Positions 37,601 to 45,350 of a DNA stretch of 64,000 bases are shown piece after piece. The stretch comes from JBBQNY01 sp038255255 (GTDB taxonomy: Bacteria; Pseudomonadota; Gammaproteobacteria; Xanthomonadales; Ahniellaceae), in assembly GCA_038255255.1 (NCBI GenBank), contig JBBSLL010000012.1, positions 6,417 to 70,416 of the forward strand. Reading direction: 5' to 3'. The position numbers and the translations under genes are program-made. Position 1 is the first letter of the stretch. The number at the start of each line of letters is the position of its first letter. The notes under the pieces are model-generated. The model searched no databases, had not been told where the DNA came from, and was given only the letters and a program-made list of their open reading frames with translations.

Positions 37601-38041
37601 CTCGCGCGCGATGCCCAGGGCAACACCGCGCTGCACGCCGCTGCCCAGTCTTCGTACACGAGCGCGGAGCCTGACGCGTCCCGCGCGCTGCTGCAGCAGT
37701 TGCTCGATGCAGGCGCAGAGGTCGATTCCCGCAATGCGATGGGGCAGACGCCGCTGCTGGTGCTGCTCGGCGCACGCGTCACGGCGCACACGCCGCCCGG
37801 CTCGCGTGCGCTCGTCGATTCGGCGAGCCTGCTGGTGGCGGCCGGCGCCAGTCTCGACGTGCAGGACACGCGCGGCGTGGGGGTTCTGCACGCCGCGGCC
37901 ATGCACGGCCTGCTCGACGTGGTGCGGTGGCTGATCCGCGCCGGCGCCGATGCGCGTCTGCGCGATACGCTCGGGCGCACCGCGCACGACGTAGCGCTGG
38001 TGCTGGGTTACGTCGACGTCGCCGCGGAGCTCAGGCGCTGA
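34625..38041 (+). CDS. Membrane-anchored multi-ankyrin-repeat protein
   Basis: 1138 residues. The first ~225 residues hold about six hydrophobic segments, for example LAYLLPALALAAPAAF and AVLALTLAVVVLIGWPVL. The remaining ~900 residues are ankyrin repeats with typical units such as GRTALHTAALHGHAACVDAL, AGADVNARDNAGVTPLMEAA and GNTALHAAAQ. I count roughly 14-16, some degenerate. Repeat faces this long usually bind protein partners. No catalytic domain is visible. It sits after recD on the same strand (101-base gap) and converges on the Kef-type antiporter gene four bases away. Function unknown. Confidence 0.88.
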   Translation: MSTPPSRGGSWLARLAYLLPALALAAPAAFTTHPASLIFLLLSLPVHAAGSAMLLRADEGRTWAQLLGRNALAHLVAVLALTLAVVVLIGWPVLRTMQAPDVGNALWLSLGVTVLLLVLCRTWPVFGLLWLDSGAQDAGNSATRLSRAFASAWRLTTGFFPTLGSGLAVGLAISLLVIGALCVAGLCGSLPTDLRRAALLLWAVVLAPLVSLLTLWRCRRLFHQDRASANRPSVDEPVREQVLVTEPDEFGRGLDRAIDPYPPSDPASLAAGVLGAAAAGEVDRALDLLRQGADPAAMPALDARDQRSLPMIAATLPDLRLLREIIALGGDVNRAVGGLTPLLAATRDSLQGRTDTVMTLVTNGADPRIADAAGNTPLHHAARCADPALAAILLDAGADRDALNGEGHSPLAIAAMTHNGVVLRCLLDRGAKAEPARGLPALIAAMSGTEDLPAPIKILLKHKARVDARDVLGRTALHTAALHGHAACVDALLAAGADVNARDNAGVTPLMEAARAGHDAALRRLIARKPAANEVDAAGRTALAIACQSKRASADTVQALLSAGVDPLIATRDGKRALDFAVNAGRWREVALLDPAYPLPASVRENTGAEAEEAAALASSSAHAGPDRVALLAQSLAQRHYAAAEELLLLAPALDVEALTEALLGCAGRLDAQGYALLLRHGLHVHFVDSNGQALLHRLAALRPLPLRVLRLVRGSGASPAGGAALTGLLAGALAMDTAGRAYAIRMARDWLDAGADAWRTGGSGETVLFLAVRLCDRLLVDALLERGVDARRTNASGCGLLHLLPALDDEDTAVAIARALLRAGADPAARDNQGQSPQGAALARGRNALAHWLGWSRWSPPGRALLEADLVAAAAMGDRVAVVRLLDLGLPLDARDAQGCTALIRATGGGHADIAALLIARGADADARSSSGITALGAALTSGRIALVDRLLEHGIAVDQRLVDDATPLMLAAALGRGDGVGRLLAQRADVLARDAQGNTALHAAAQSSYTSAEPDASRALLQQLLDAGAEVDSRNAMGQTPLLVLLGARVTAHTPPGSRALVDSASLLVAAGASLDVQDTRGVGVLHAAAMHGLLDVVRWLIRAGADARLRDTLGRTAHDVALVLGYVDVAAELRR

Positions 38042-38045
38042 TCGC

Positions 38046-39911
38046 TCAAGGCCCCATGGTGGCCGCAGTGCGCTCATTGTCGCCCGGCGACACAGGCGCA
38101 TCGGCCGGGTCCGCATCGAGTGGTGAATCGCGGTAGTCGGCCTCGAAGATCTCGGTCAACTCCGCCATGGCGTCCTTTGCGCTCTGGACCAGCCCGGCCT
38201 CGTCGTGATGGATGAGGTATTGCGCGCGCAGCAGTCGCTCATCGTGCTCGCGGAAGCGCGTCAGTAGATTCGCGGCGCGCTGCGGCGGAACGCCGAGCGC
38301 CTCGAGCACCTTGCGCGTCATCACCAGGCTGGAGTGGAAGGTTTCGCGAGTCACCCCGGCCAGTTGCAGGTCCATGAGCTTGAACAGGTGCTGGCGGTTG
38401 CGCGCGCGCGCGAACACTTTGAGGTGCGGATAGGTCTGTCGCACCACGCGTGCGATGCGGACCGCGGCTTCCGCGTCGTCCATTGCGATCACGAACACTT
38501 CGGCCTGGTCGACCTTGGCCGCGCGCAGGAGCTCGGGACGGGCAGGATCGCCGTAGTAGATCTTGTTGTCGAAGCGTCGCGAGAAATCGATCTGCTCGAC
38601 GCTGTTTTCCAGTGCCGTGAACGGAATCCGGTGAGCCCGCAACACGCGCGCCACGATCTGTCCCATGCGACCGAAGCCCGCGATCACCACGCGCGGCACC
38701 TCGCCATCGGGATCGATCGCATCGAACGGGCGCGGCGCGGCCTTGGCGAAGCGCCGGCTCGCGCGTTCCGCCAGCGTAACCAGCAGCGGCGTCACGGCCA
38801 TCGACAACACGACCGTCGCCGTCAGCAGGTCGACGAGTTCCGCAGACACGAGCCGCTCGCCGCTGGCCAGCGTGAGCAGGATGAAGGCGAACTCGCCGCC
38901 TTGCGCCAGCAACGCCGCGAACAGCCACGCGCCGCGCCGGTCCAGACGCGCTGTGCGCAGCCCGATGACGACCAGGATCCCGGCCTTGATCACCAGCAGG
39001 CCGACCAGCAGCCCGACCACCGAAAGCGGCTTGGTCGCCACGAACTGCCAGTCGACACTCATGCCCACGCCGATGAAGAACAGCCCGAGCAGCAGGCCCT
39101 TGAAGGGCTCGAGGTTGGCTTCGATCTCGTGGCGGAACTCCGTGTCCGCGAGCAGCAGACCCGCGAGAAAGCCGCCGAGGCTCATCGACAGGCCGACCTC
39201 GGCCGTGAGGAACGCGGTGCCGATCGCAACCAGCAGCGTCGTGGCGGTGAAAGACTCCACGCTGCGCGTGGAGGCGATGAATCGGAACAGCGGACGGACC
39301 AGGAAGCGGCTCGCCAGCACCAGCCCGCCGATCAGCAGCACGGCACGCAGGGCGGCCTGGCCCATGCCCATGACATCGGGTGCCTCCGCCGCGCTCTGCG
39401 CGAGCACCGGCAACAACGCGACCGCAGGAATGACCGCGACGTCCTGGAACAACAGCACGCCGAGCGAGGTACGCCCGTGCGCGCTCTGCAGTTCCTTGCG
39501 TTCGGCAAGCAGCTGCACACCGAACGCGGTCGACGACAGCGCGAGCGCCGATGCCGCCACCAGCGCGGCGCGCCACTCGATCCCGAACGCCAGCGCGATC
39601 AGCAGCAGCACGGCCGTCGTTGCAGCGACCTGCAGCAGGCCAACGCCGAACACCGCGCGCCGCATCAGCCACAGTCGTGCCGGCGAAAGTTCGAGACCGA
39701 TCAGGAACAGCAACATGACCACGCCGAGCTCGCCCAGCAGCCGGTCGCCTTCGGATGCCGTGATGAGCCCCAGAGCGCTGGGCCCGAGCACTGCGCCGGC
39801 GACCAGGTAAGCGAGGATCGGCCCGAGTTTCAGGCGATTGAACAGCGGCACCGCCACCGCGATCGCGAGCAGGAAGATGAAGGCCTTGAGCAGCGTGGCA
39901 TCGGCGTGCAT
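38046..39911 (-). CDS. Kef-type (CPA2) monovalent cation:proton antiporter with RCK/TrkA-N domain
   Basis: 621 residues. The N-terminal ~385 residues form the CPA2 antiporter with about twelve helices (FNRLKLGPILAYLVAGAVLGPSALG, in parts). The C-terminal TrkA-N/RCK nucleotide-binding domain starts at VVIAGFGRMGQIVARVL and includes YYGDPARPELLRAAKVDQAEV. After that comes a KefB/KefC-like stretch (AGVTRETFHSSLVMTRKVLEALG) that in KefC belongs to the glutathione-gated region. Such proteins release K+ in exchange for H+ under electrophile stress. No KefF/KefG partner is adjacent. Instead an H-NOX gene lies 54 bases upstream on the same strand. Confidence 0.92.
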   Translation of the reverse strand: MHADATLLKAFIFLLAIAVAVPLFNRLKLGPILAYLVAGAVLGPSALGLITASEGDRLLGELGVVMLLFLIGLELSPARLWLMRRAVFGVGLLQVAATTAVLLLIALAFGIEWRAALVAASALALSSTAFGVQLLAERKELQSAHGRTSLGVLLFQDVAVIPAVALLPVLAQSAAEAPDVMGMGQAALRAVLLIGGLVLASRFLVRPLFRFIASTRSVESFTATTLLVAIGTAFLTAEVGLSMSLGGFLAGLLLADTEFRHEIEANLEPFKGLLLGLFFIGVGMSVDWQFVATKPLSVVGLLVGLLVIKAGILVVIGLRTARLDRRGAWLFAALLAQGGEFAFILLTLASGERLVSAELVDLLTATVVLSMAVTPLLVTLAERASRRFAKAAPRPFDAIDPDGEVPRVVIAGFGRMGQIVARVLRAHRIPFTALENSVEQIDFSRRFDNKIYYGDPARPELLRAAKVDQAEVFVIAMDDAEAAVRIARVVRQTYPHLKVFARARNRQHLFKLMDLQLAGVTRETFHSSLVMTRKVLEALGVPPQRAANLLTRFREHDERLLRAQYLIHHDEAGLVQSAKDAMAELTEIFEADYRDSPLDADPADAPVSPGDNERTAATMGP

Positions 39912-39965
39912 GACCGAACCTTGGCAGAGCGATTTGGCGCATGCAACGACGGCCGGGCGGGCGCG

Positions 39966-40508
39966 CTAGGCGGGGGCGAAGCTCAGTTCGAAACGGCAGT
40001 GGTCGTCGCCCCGGTGCATGCAGCGCGACTGGCTGACGGCGAGGGTTTCGCCGAAGTGCGCTGCCGAACCCAGCATCAGGCCTTCCGCCAGCCCGCACAG
40101 GCGACGCGGCGACCGGTAGACGATCGGCCGCTCATCTCCGTCCGGTACGGGATACTCGAAGTCCGGCACGTCCACGCCCGGGTACAGGTTGCGGACTTCC
40201 GGATGGATGATGTCGTTGAGACTGCGCAGGAAGCCCCAGCAGTTCTCGTGTCGCTCGAACAGCTCCGGGGCATACGCCCGGAAGTGCGGGATCGCATGCT
40301 GGCCGAACCAGCGCAGGGCCTCTTGCGGCGAAAGGTCCTGGGCAGCGGCGATGGCCGTCACGAGCCGGCCGAGTTCAGCGTCCGAGTAGCTGGCCGAGTA
40401 GCTGTAGCTCGGTTGCGCGTCCGCCGCGGCGACCACCTCGAACCATGCGTCCGATCCGAACGCGTCGACGTAGCACGTCTCCAGCACCTGGAAAACGAGT
40501 CCCTGCAT
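39966..40508 (-). CDS. H-NOX heme nitric-oxide sensor protein
   Basis: 180 residues, a stand-alone H-NOX domain. Canonical residues fall at canonical positions: proximal heme ligand His102 in NDIIHPEVRNLYPG, Pro115, and the heme-propionate motif Tyr131-x-Ser133-x-Arg135 (YRSPR). Position 140 is Leu rather than Tyr, so the distal pocket lacks the hydrogen-bond donor used for O2 binding. Selective NO binding is therefore expected. The N-terminus MQGLVFQVLETCYVDAFG and the C-terminal CMHRGDDHCRFEL are family-typical. No histidine kinase, cyclase or NosP gene is nearby. Its strand neighbours are the Lys/Ala-tailed protein upstream and the Kef-type antiporter downstream. Confidence 0.93.
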   Translation of the reverse strand: MQGLVFQVLETCYVDAFGSDAWFEVVAAADAQPSYSYSASYSDAELGRLVTAIAAAQDLSPQEALRWFGQHAIPHFRAYAPELFERHENCWGFLRSLNDIIHPEVRNLYPGVDVPDFEYPVPDGDERPIVYRSPRRLCGLAEGLMLGSAAHFGETLAVSQSRCMHRGDDHCRFELSFAPA

Positions 40509-40613
40509 GGTTGGTGGCGCCCCTTGCGCAGTCGTGCGAACGGGAATCTAGCACCGCAGGGGCGCCACACAATCCCGGCGCGACGGCGCGACGGCGCGCG
40601 CCGCGGTCGAGTC

Positions 40614-41042
40614 TCAGTCTTCTGCGCTGCTGGCCTTCTCTGCGCTGGCAGCCGGTGTCTTCTTGGCCGCGGCGCGCTTACGCGGAGCAGCGGCGGCCTT
40701 CTTCGCGGCAGTCTTGCGCGGAGCCGCAATGCGGCGCGCCGACTTGTTGGCGGCGGCTTCCTCCTCGCGCTGCTTCTTGATGAAGTACGCGGCAGCGGCG
40801 GCGGTCGCCACGGCGACGGCGGCCGCGACGGCGATCGGATACTTCTTGCCGTTGCGGGCGAGGATGCGCGCGCCTTGGCCGGCGAGGGCCAGCTTGGCGC
40901 CCACATCGAGCGCCTTGATGCCGTCCTGGACGCGCGAGAGGTCGATCGCGCGCGCGCGGTCGTACAACGCGCCGCCGATCTCACCGGCCTCGCCCATTTT
41001 TACCAGTGCCTGATTCGCCAGTTTCTGCAGGGTGTCGGCCAT
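40614..41042 (-). CDS. Small protein with one membrane segment and a histone-H1-like Lys/Ala tail
   Basis: 142 residues. The N-terminal ~70 residues are helical (MADTLQKLANQALVKMGEAGEIGG). A hydrophobic segment follows (about 70-87, IAVAAAVAVATAAAAAYFI), then a basic tail rich in KKAAAAPRKRAAAKK. A ribosome binding site GGAG is well placed before the ATG at 41042. The tail resembles bacterial histone-H1-like proteins, which bind DNA or other polyanions. The membrane segment makes a nucleoid-anchoring or envelope role equally possible. Function unknown. It is 105 bases upstream of the H-NOX gene on the same strand. Confidence 0.65.
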   Translation of the reverse strand: MADTLQKLANQALVKMGEAGEIGGALYDRARAIDLSRVQDGIKALDVGAKLALAGQGARILARNGKKYPIAVAAAVAVATAAAAAYFIKKQREEEAAANKSARRIAAPRKTAAKKAAAAPRKRAAAKKTPAASAEKASSAED

Positions 41043-41185
41043 CTTTTAACTCCGTTGCGTGTCATGTCGCGCGTGCGCGCGGTTGCGATGTGGAAAGGTA
41101 CTGCCACCAAACTGAATGCACCATGCTTGGCCAGATTGGCCGCTAACCTGTGTGGGCGCGGCGCCCGACGCGATGGCGGTTTTTT

Positions 41186-41307
41186 TGTGGGAGCGACGTC
41201 AGTCGCGACTGTGTCCGTCGGGAAATATCGCAATAGGCGTCGCGTTGCGGCGGAATGCGGGATCGCCTTGCCTCCGGGTGAAGCCTTTTATCCTGCGGCA
41301 AGGCGAT
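41186..41307. repeat. REP-like hairpin and long inverted repeat upstream of the Lys/Ala-tailed gene
   Basis: The 342-base gap between divergent-facing ends at 41043 and 41384 holds no convincing gene. At 41186-41209 a short palindromic element (GCGAC at 41193-41197 with GTCGC at 41202-41206, preceded by GTGGGA) resembles a dispersed intergenic repeat. At 41262-41272 and 41297-41307 lies an 11-bp perfect inverted repeat (ATCGCCTTGCC / GGCAAGGCGAT) with a 24-base loop. The latter follows the hrpB stop on the far side and may terminate or stabilise that transcript, but no T run is seen. Confidence 0.6.
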
Positions 41308-41384
41308 GCCGCCTCCCGCCGCCCCTGGGCCGATTCGTTCCGACCACGCTTCTGCTGACGTCGCGAAGGATGGCGCGTCGCGGG

Positions 41385-43877
41385 TCAGCGCACGCGTGGC
41401 TTGGCGCGATGCGTGGGTGCGGCGGTCCAGGGATCCTGCGGCCACGGATGGCGCGGATAACGCCGCAGCATCTCGCCGCGCACTTCAGGGTATGTCCGCT
41501 CCCAGAAGCCTCGCAGGTCCTGCGTCACCTGCAGGGGTCGACCGGCGGGCGACAGCAGGTGCAACGTGACGGGTACGCGGCCCTCGGCGATGCGAGGCGT
41601 ATCTGCGAGCCCGAACAACTCCTGCAGCTTGCACGCCAGCACTGGGGGCGAGCCTGCCGAGTAGACCAGAGCGCGCTGCATGCCCGACGGCACGCGCAGC
41701 TGCGTGGGTGCGATCGCGCCGAGCCGGCGGCGCTGCGCGTGGTCCAGGAGATTTTCCAGCGCGTCCTGCAGGTCCGCTGCACTCAGCGTGTCGAGTCGCG
41801 TCTTGCCGGCGAGCGCAGGCTCGAGCCATGCCTCGCGGGAAGACAGCAACGTGCCCTCATCCACGGGCGGCCATGGTTCTTCGGGAAACCAGCCCGCCGC
41901 GCACTTCACCCTCTCGCACCACTGCCGCGTCGCGTCCGTCCACGGCAACACGTCGAGCCCGAGCCGGGCGATCGCATCGCCCAGCGCCGTCGCGCAGGCG
42001 GCGCCGTCGGGCTTCGGCAACGGCGTGCGAGCCAGGACGATCGCACCGAAGCGCTGCACCCGTTCGGCGACCAGCGCGCCGCGCGCATCGTGCCATTCCA
42101 CGCGGTCTTCGCTTGAGAAGTGCGTGCCGAAATGCTGGCGCAGGTCCGACTCCGCCAGCGAGGCCGCCCGCACGATCTTCGCGTTGCCCACCGCATCCTC
42201 GAGTTCCGCGAGGGCGAGCCAGGGTTCACCGGCCAGCATCGAGTCCTCGAACAGCGACGCGCTGCGCCCGTTGGCGAGCTGGAATCGTCTCGGATCCTGC
42301 GGGTGCGCGCGGGCGATCCGGTCGGGAAAAGCGCGCGCCAACTGCAGCCCCAGCGCGTGCGCTGGCGCGTCGCGCGGCGGGGCAGCTTTCTCGCCGATTC
42401 GACGACGCCATTGCTGCGCAACGCGATCGATCGCCATCAGCGCACCGCGCGCGCCGCCGACGTTGCCGCGGGGGTCGCGCGCCGCTGACAGGGCGCGCCA
42501 GCGCGTCGCGAAATCATCGCTACGCTCGCGCAGCGGATCGCGCGCCTCGATAAGCGCAGCAACGTCGCACGCGAGCGCGCGTTCCTGTCCCGGTGGCGCA
42601 CTGGCGAGCATCGTGGCGATGCGCGGCGACGTGCCGATCTGCAGCGCGCGTCGGCCCGTCGGCGTGATTCTCCCGGCGGCGTCCAGCAGGCCCAGCGTTT
42701 GCAGCAGGTCGCGGGCGGCTGCGAGCGCGCCCGGCGGCGGCGGCGTCACGAACTGCAGCTCGCTCGACCCCCATGCGGCGAGTTCAAGCGCAAGGCTCGA
42801 AAGGTCGACCTGCTCGATCTCCGGCGTGCGTTGCGCAGCGAGGCGCAGGCTGGCCGGCCAGAGCCGGTAGCACCAGCCGTTCGACACGCGGCCCGCACGA
42901 CCCGCGCGCTGCGTCGCCGAATCCTGGGCGATGTTGACAGTGGCCAGTCGCGAGAAGCCGCTGTTCGGATCGAAGCGCGGTTCGCGGGCGAGTCCCGCGT
43001 CGATCACGATGCGGGTGCCCGGCAAGGTCACGGAAGACTCTGCGACATTGGTGGCGAGCACGATGCGGCGCGCGCCGCCAGGATCGGGCGCCAGCGCCTC
43101 GGCCTGCCGCTCGATCGGCAACTCGCCGTGCAGGGGCAACACGCGCAGCGGCAATGCCTCGTTTCCGGCGAGCGAGTCGAGTGCGCGCGTCGCGTCAGCG
43201 ATGGCGCGCGCGCCGGGCAGGAATACGAGCAGGTCGCCGGGATGCGCTGCGAGGGCCTGCGCGCAGGCGCGCCGCACCGTGTGCGCGAGCGCTTCGTTTC
43301 GCGCCGGCGGAAAATGGGTGGTGGTGACCGCGTACGCGCGGCTTGCGCTGGTGAGTCGCGGTGCCTCCAGCCATTTCGCGAGGCGTTCGCCGTCGAGGGT
43401 CGCCGACATCAGCACGATGCGCAGGTCGGGGCGGATCGAGCGCTGCACGTCGAGCGCGAGCGCGAGGCCGAGGTCCGCGGTGAGGTGCCGCTCGTGAAAC
43501 TCGTCGAACAGCAGCGCGCCGATGCCTTCGAGCGTCGGATCGTCCTGCAGCATGCGCGTCAGGATTCCCTCGGTCACGACCTCGATGCGCGTCGCGGCGG
43601 ACACGCGATTCTCGAAGCGGATGCGGTAGCCGACAGTCACGCCGACCGCTTCGCCGCGCTGCGCGGCCATGAAAGTGGCGGCCGCGCGTGTCGCCAGGCG
43701 CCGCGGTTCGAGCATGAGGACTTTTTGCGTGCCGAGCCATGGCGTGTCGAGCAACGCGGGCGGCACCTGCGTCGTCTTGCCCGCGCCGGGCGCGGCTTCG
43801 ATCACCAGTCGCGGATGCGCCGCCAGGGATGCGAGGATCGCCGGCAGCAGGTCAACGATCGGCAACGCCTCGCGCAT
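41385..43877 (-). CDS. hrpB: ATP-dependent helicase HrpB
   Basis: About 830 residues, the normal size. DEAH-type RNA helicase of unknown exact role in gammaproteobacteria. Walker A is AAPGAGKTTQVPPAL, the DExH box is FDEFHERHLTADLGLAL, and motif III is LMSATLDG. Later motifs include TNVAESSVTLPG and QRAGRAGR. The C-terminal HrpB domain ends in LRGFWERTYPEVRGEMLRRYPRHPWPQDP (in parts). ATG at 43877 starts MREALPIVDLLP; upstream in-frame sequence is read-through of a repeat. Confidence 0.95.
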   Translation of the reverse strand: MREALPIVDLLPAILASLAAHPRLVIEAAPGAGKTTQVPPALLDTPWLGTQKVLMLEPRRLATRAAATFMAAQRGEAVGVTVGYRIRFENRVSAATRIEVVTEGILTRMLQDDPTLEGIGALLFDEFHERHLTADLGLALALDVQRSIRPDLRIVLMSATLDGERLAKWLEAPRLTSASRAYAVTTTHFPPARNEALAHTVRRACAQALAAHPGDLLVFLPGARAIADATRALDSLAGNEALPLRVLPLHGELPIERQAEALAPDPGGARRIVLATNVAESSVTLPGTRIVIDAGLAREPRFDPNSGFSRLATVNIAQDSATQRAGRAGRVSNGWCYRLWPASLRLAAQRTPEIEQVDLSSLALELAAWGSSELQFVTPPPPGALAAARDLLQTLGLLDAAGRITPTGRRALQIGTSPRIATMLASAPPGQERALACDVAALIEARDPLRERSDDFATRWRALSAARDPRGNVGGARGALMAIDRVAQQWRRRIGEKAAPPRDAPAHALGLQLARAFPDRIARAHPQDPRRFQLANGRSASLFEDSMLAGEPWLALAELEDAVGNAKIVRAASLAESDLRQHFGTHFSSEDRVEWHDARGALVAERVQRFGAIVLARTPLPKPDGAACATALGDAIARLGLDVLPWTDATRQWCERVKCAAGWFPEEPWPPVDEGTLLSSREAWLEPALAGKTRLDTLSAADLQDALENLLDHAQRRRLGAIAPTQLRVPSGMQRALVYSAGSPPVLACKLQELFGLADTPRIAEGRVPVTLHLLSPAGRPLQVTQDLRGFWERTYPEVRGEMLRRYPRHPWPQDPWTAAPTHRAKPRVR

Positions 43878-43886
43878 GCGTGCAAT

Positions 43887-44046
43887 GTAGGGCGGGTCTC
43901 GACCCGCCGCACGCATCTCGGCACCGCACGCGTCTCGGCGCCGCACGCATCTCGGCACCGCACACCTCCCGCCTCGCGCGTCCGGCTGCGCAACGCGGCC
44001 ACCCCCACCGCGGCCACCCCGATGTCGCGCCCGAGGCGCGACCTAC
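43887..44046. repeat. Inverted pair of GTAG REP elements around a 17-base tandem repeat
   Basis: Left element on the plus strand: GTAG at 43887-43890 followed by the hairpin GGCGGGT/ACCCGCC (43891-43908). Right element on the minus strand: GTAG (complement of 44043-44046) with stem GTCGCGCC/GGCGCGAC (44024-44042). Between them three near-identical 17-base units run from 43907 to 43957 with a partial fourth. The whole 170-base gap between hrpB and the next gene is thus repeat DNA. Head-to-head REP pairs of this kind are called REPINs and are moved by RAYT transposases. Confidence 0.8.
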
Positions 44047-44047
44047 G

Positions 44048-45079
44048 CTACCGCATCGACTCGATCAACTCGCGCACCTTCGGCTGCAATGCTTCGGTAT
44101 CGATGCCGTACTGCGCCTTGACCTGCTCCGCGGTCAGACCTGGCGGCAGGCGGTCGAGCCCGCCCATCGCCTCGATCAAGCCGGGAGCGGCGTGGGCCGC
44201 CGCGGCCTTCGGATCCGCGCTGGATGGTCCAACGCCTGTCTGCACGAAGTTCCTGCTCGCCGAACGAAAGCCCCGCACAGGGTAGAACCGTGCCGGCGAC
44301 TCGGGCGAGTTGCCGATGAAGAGCTGCATGACGCCGTCGAACTGCGACAGGCCAGCGGTGACCGTGTAGGTGAAGAAGACGGAGTTGGCCTGCGTGCTGC
44401 CGGCTCCATCGGTCACCACGATCACGTGCTTGTTCTGGGTGGTGTCGAAAAAGCCCGCAAGATCATGCGCAGCGTATGCCGCAGTGGTGCAACGCGCCGC
44501 CAGTGACTCGCTGGGGCGACACCCCTGGAACTGATCCGGGTTCGGCGCCGTGTCGACGGTGTCGATCTTCAGGATATCGCCGAAGTACGGATACGCCTGG
44601 AACTCCGCGCCGCGTGACGACAAATCGAGCACCACCTGCCATTCGCCGAGCATCATCTCGGTCTGGTTGCCGTGTGCGAAGTTGAAGCGCTCGATCGGAA
44701 TGACACGCGAACCGATCGTCAGTCGGCCGCGGGTTTCGGTGTCGAATACAATCGACGCATTGCCGCCGGCACCCGTAAGCGTGATCGGCCGGCCCTGGTA
44801 GTTGCAGGTCAGACACTGCCCACTCGTGTAGCCGTCGAGCGGAGCACTCCACGAACTGTTGCCCACCATCGGCCCCGCGCCGATGAAGAATGCCGAGGTG
44901 CCGTTCGTGTCGTAGGCATATACGAGCATCGCCAGCACGTTGTTCTGGATCTCGATCGTGTAGCCGCGGCCGTCTTCGGCCGGGTTCCACCAGAGGCCGG
45001 ACTCGGGCGTGAAGGCGTTGGCCGCGGGCACGGCCAGTGACAGCGCCAGCACCGCCAGCGCAGATTTGCAGTAGGACAT
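44048..45079 (-). CDS. Secreted protein with the GLWWNP motif, function unknown
   Basis: 343 residues. The ATG at 45079 has a GAGG ribosome binding site and a clear signal peptide ending in VPAANA. The mature N-terminus GLWWNPAEDGRGYTIEIQNN, with NVLAMLVYAYDTNGTSAFF, is a motif seen repeatedly in secreted or surface proteins of Xanthomonadales. A Cys pair (CLTCNYQG) follows. The C-terminal 50 residues are helical and end in LIESMR. No enzymatic residues can be assigned. It lies between repeat clusters on both sides. Confidence 0.75.
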   Translation of the reverse strand: MSYCKSALAVLALSLAVPAANAFTPESGLWWNPAEDGRGYTIEIQNNVLAMLVYAYDTNGTSAFFIGAGPMVGNSSWSAPLDGYTSGQCLTCNYQGRPITLTGAGGNASIVFDTETRGRLTIGSRVIPIERFNFAHGNQTEMMLGEWQVVLDLSSRGAEFQAYPYFGDILKIDTVDTAPNPDQFQGCRPSESLAARCTTAAYAAHDLAGFFDTTQNKHVIVVTDGAGSTQANSVFFTYTVTAGLSQFDGVMQLFIGNSPESPARFYPVRGFRSASRNFVQTGVGPSSADPKAAAAHAAPGLIEAMGGLDRLPPGLTAEQVKAQYGIDTEALQPKVRELIESMR

Positions 45080-45249
45080 ATCGACCTCGAAGGCAGGGAA
45101 TACGCGCAGCGTACAGGCCCGTACGTTGTTGCCTGGGCGCTGAATTCGGCGTGAATGAACTGTGAAGAATCGTTGCCGGCTTGCATCCGGCAGCCTCTCT
45201 AAACGCCCTCGTGCGTGGGTCAAGTCGGCTTGGCGATCTTACGGACTGA

Positions 45250-45318
45250 GTAGGTCAGGTCGGCTGCGCCGACCTGACAAATACCTGCGGAACACGTTGT
45301 GGGTCCGTCCTGACCTAC
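45250..45318. repeat. GTAG REP element with a degenerate inverted partner upstream of tatD
   Basis: Plus-strand GTAG at 45250-45253 is followed by an 11-bp perfect stem GTCAGGTCGGC (45254-45264) / GCCGACCTGAC (45268-45278). A minus-strand GTAG with a matching GTCAGG start but no full stem lies at 45301-45318. The surrounding 271-base gap (45080-45350) holds no convincing gene. Confidence 0.75.
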
Positions 45319-45350
45319 GATGCGCGATCTTTCGGAACACGCGGTCCCCC

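Noticed and set aside
41116..41358. Small plus-strand open frame in the gap upstream of the Lys/Ala-tailed gene
   Set aside because: Its translation is the read-through of a dispersed repeat (FLWERRQSR type), not a gene.
38334..42116. 1260-codon open frame antisense to the antiporter, H-NOX and hrpB genes
   Set aside because: Gln/Arg/His-rich nonsense translation passing through repeats and intergenic DNA; the opposite-strand genes have exact family residues.
43907..43963. 17-base repeats as a CRISPR array
   Set aside because: Units are directly adjacent with no spacers, too short, and no cas genes are near.
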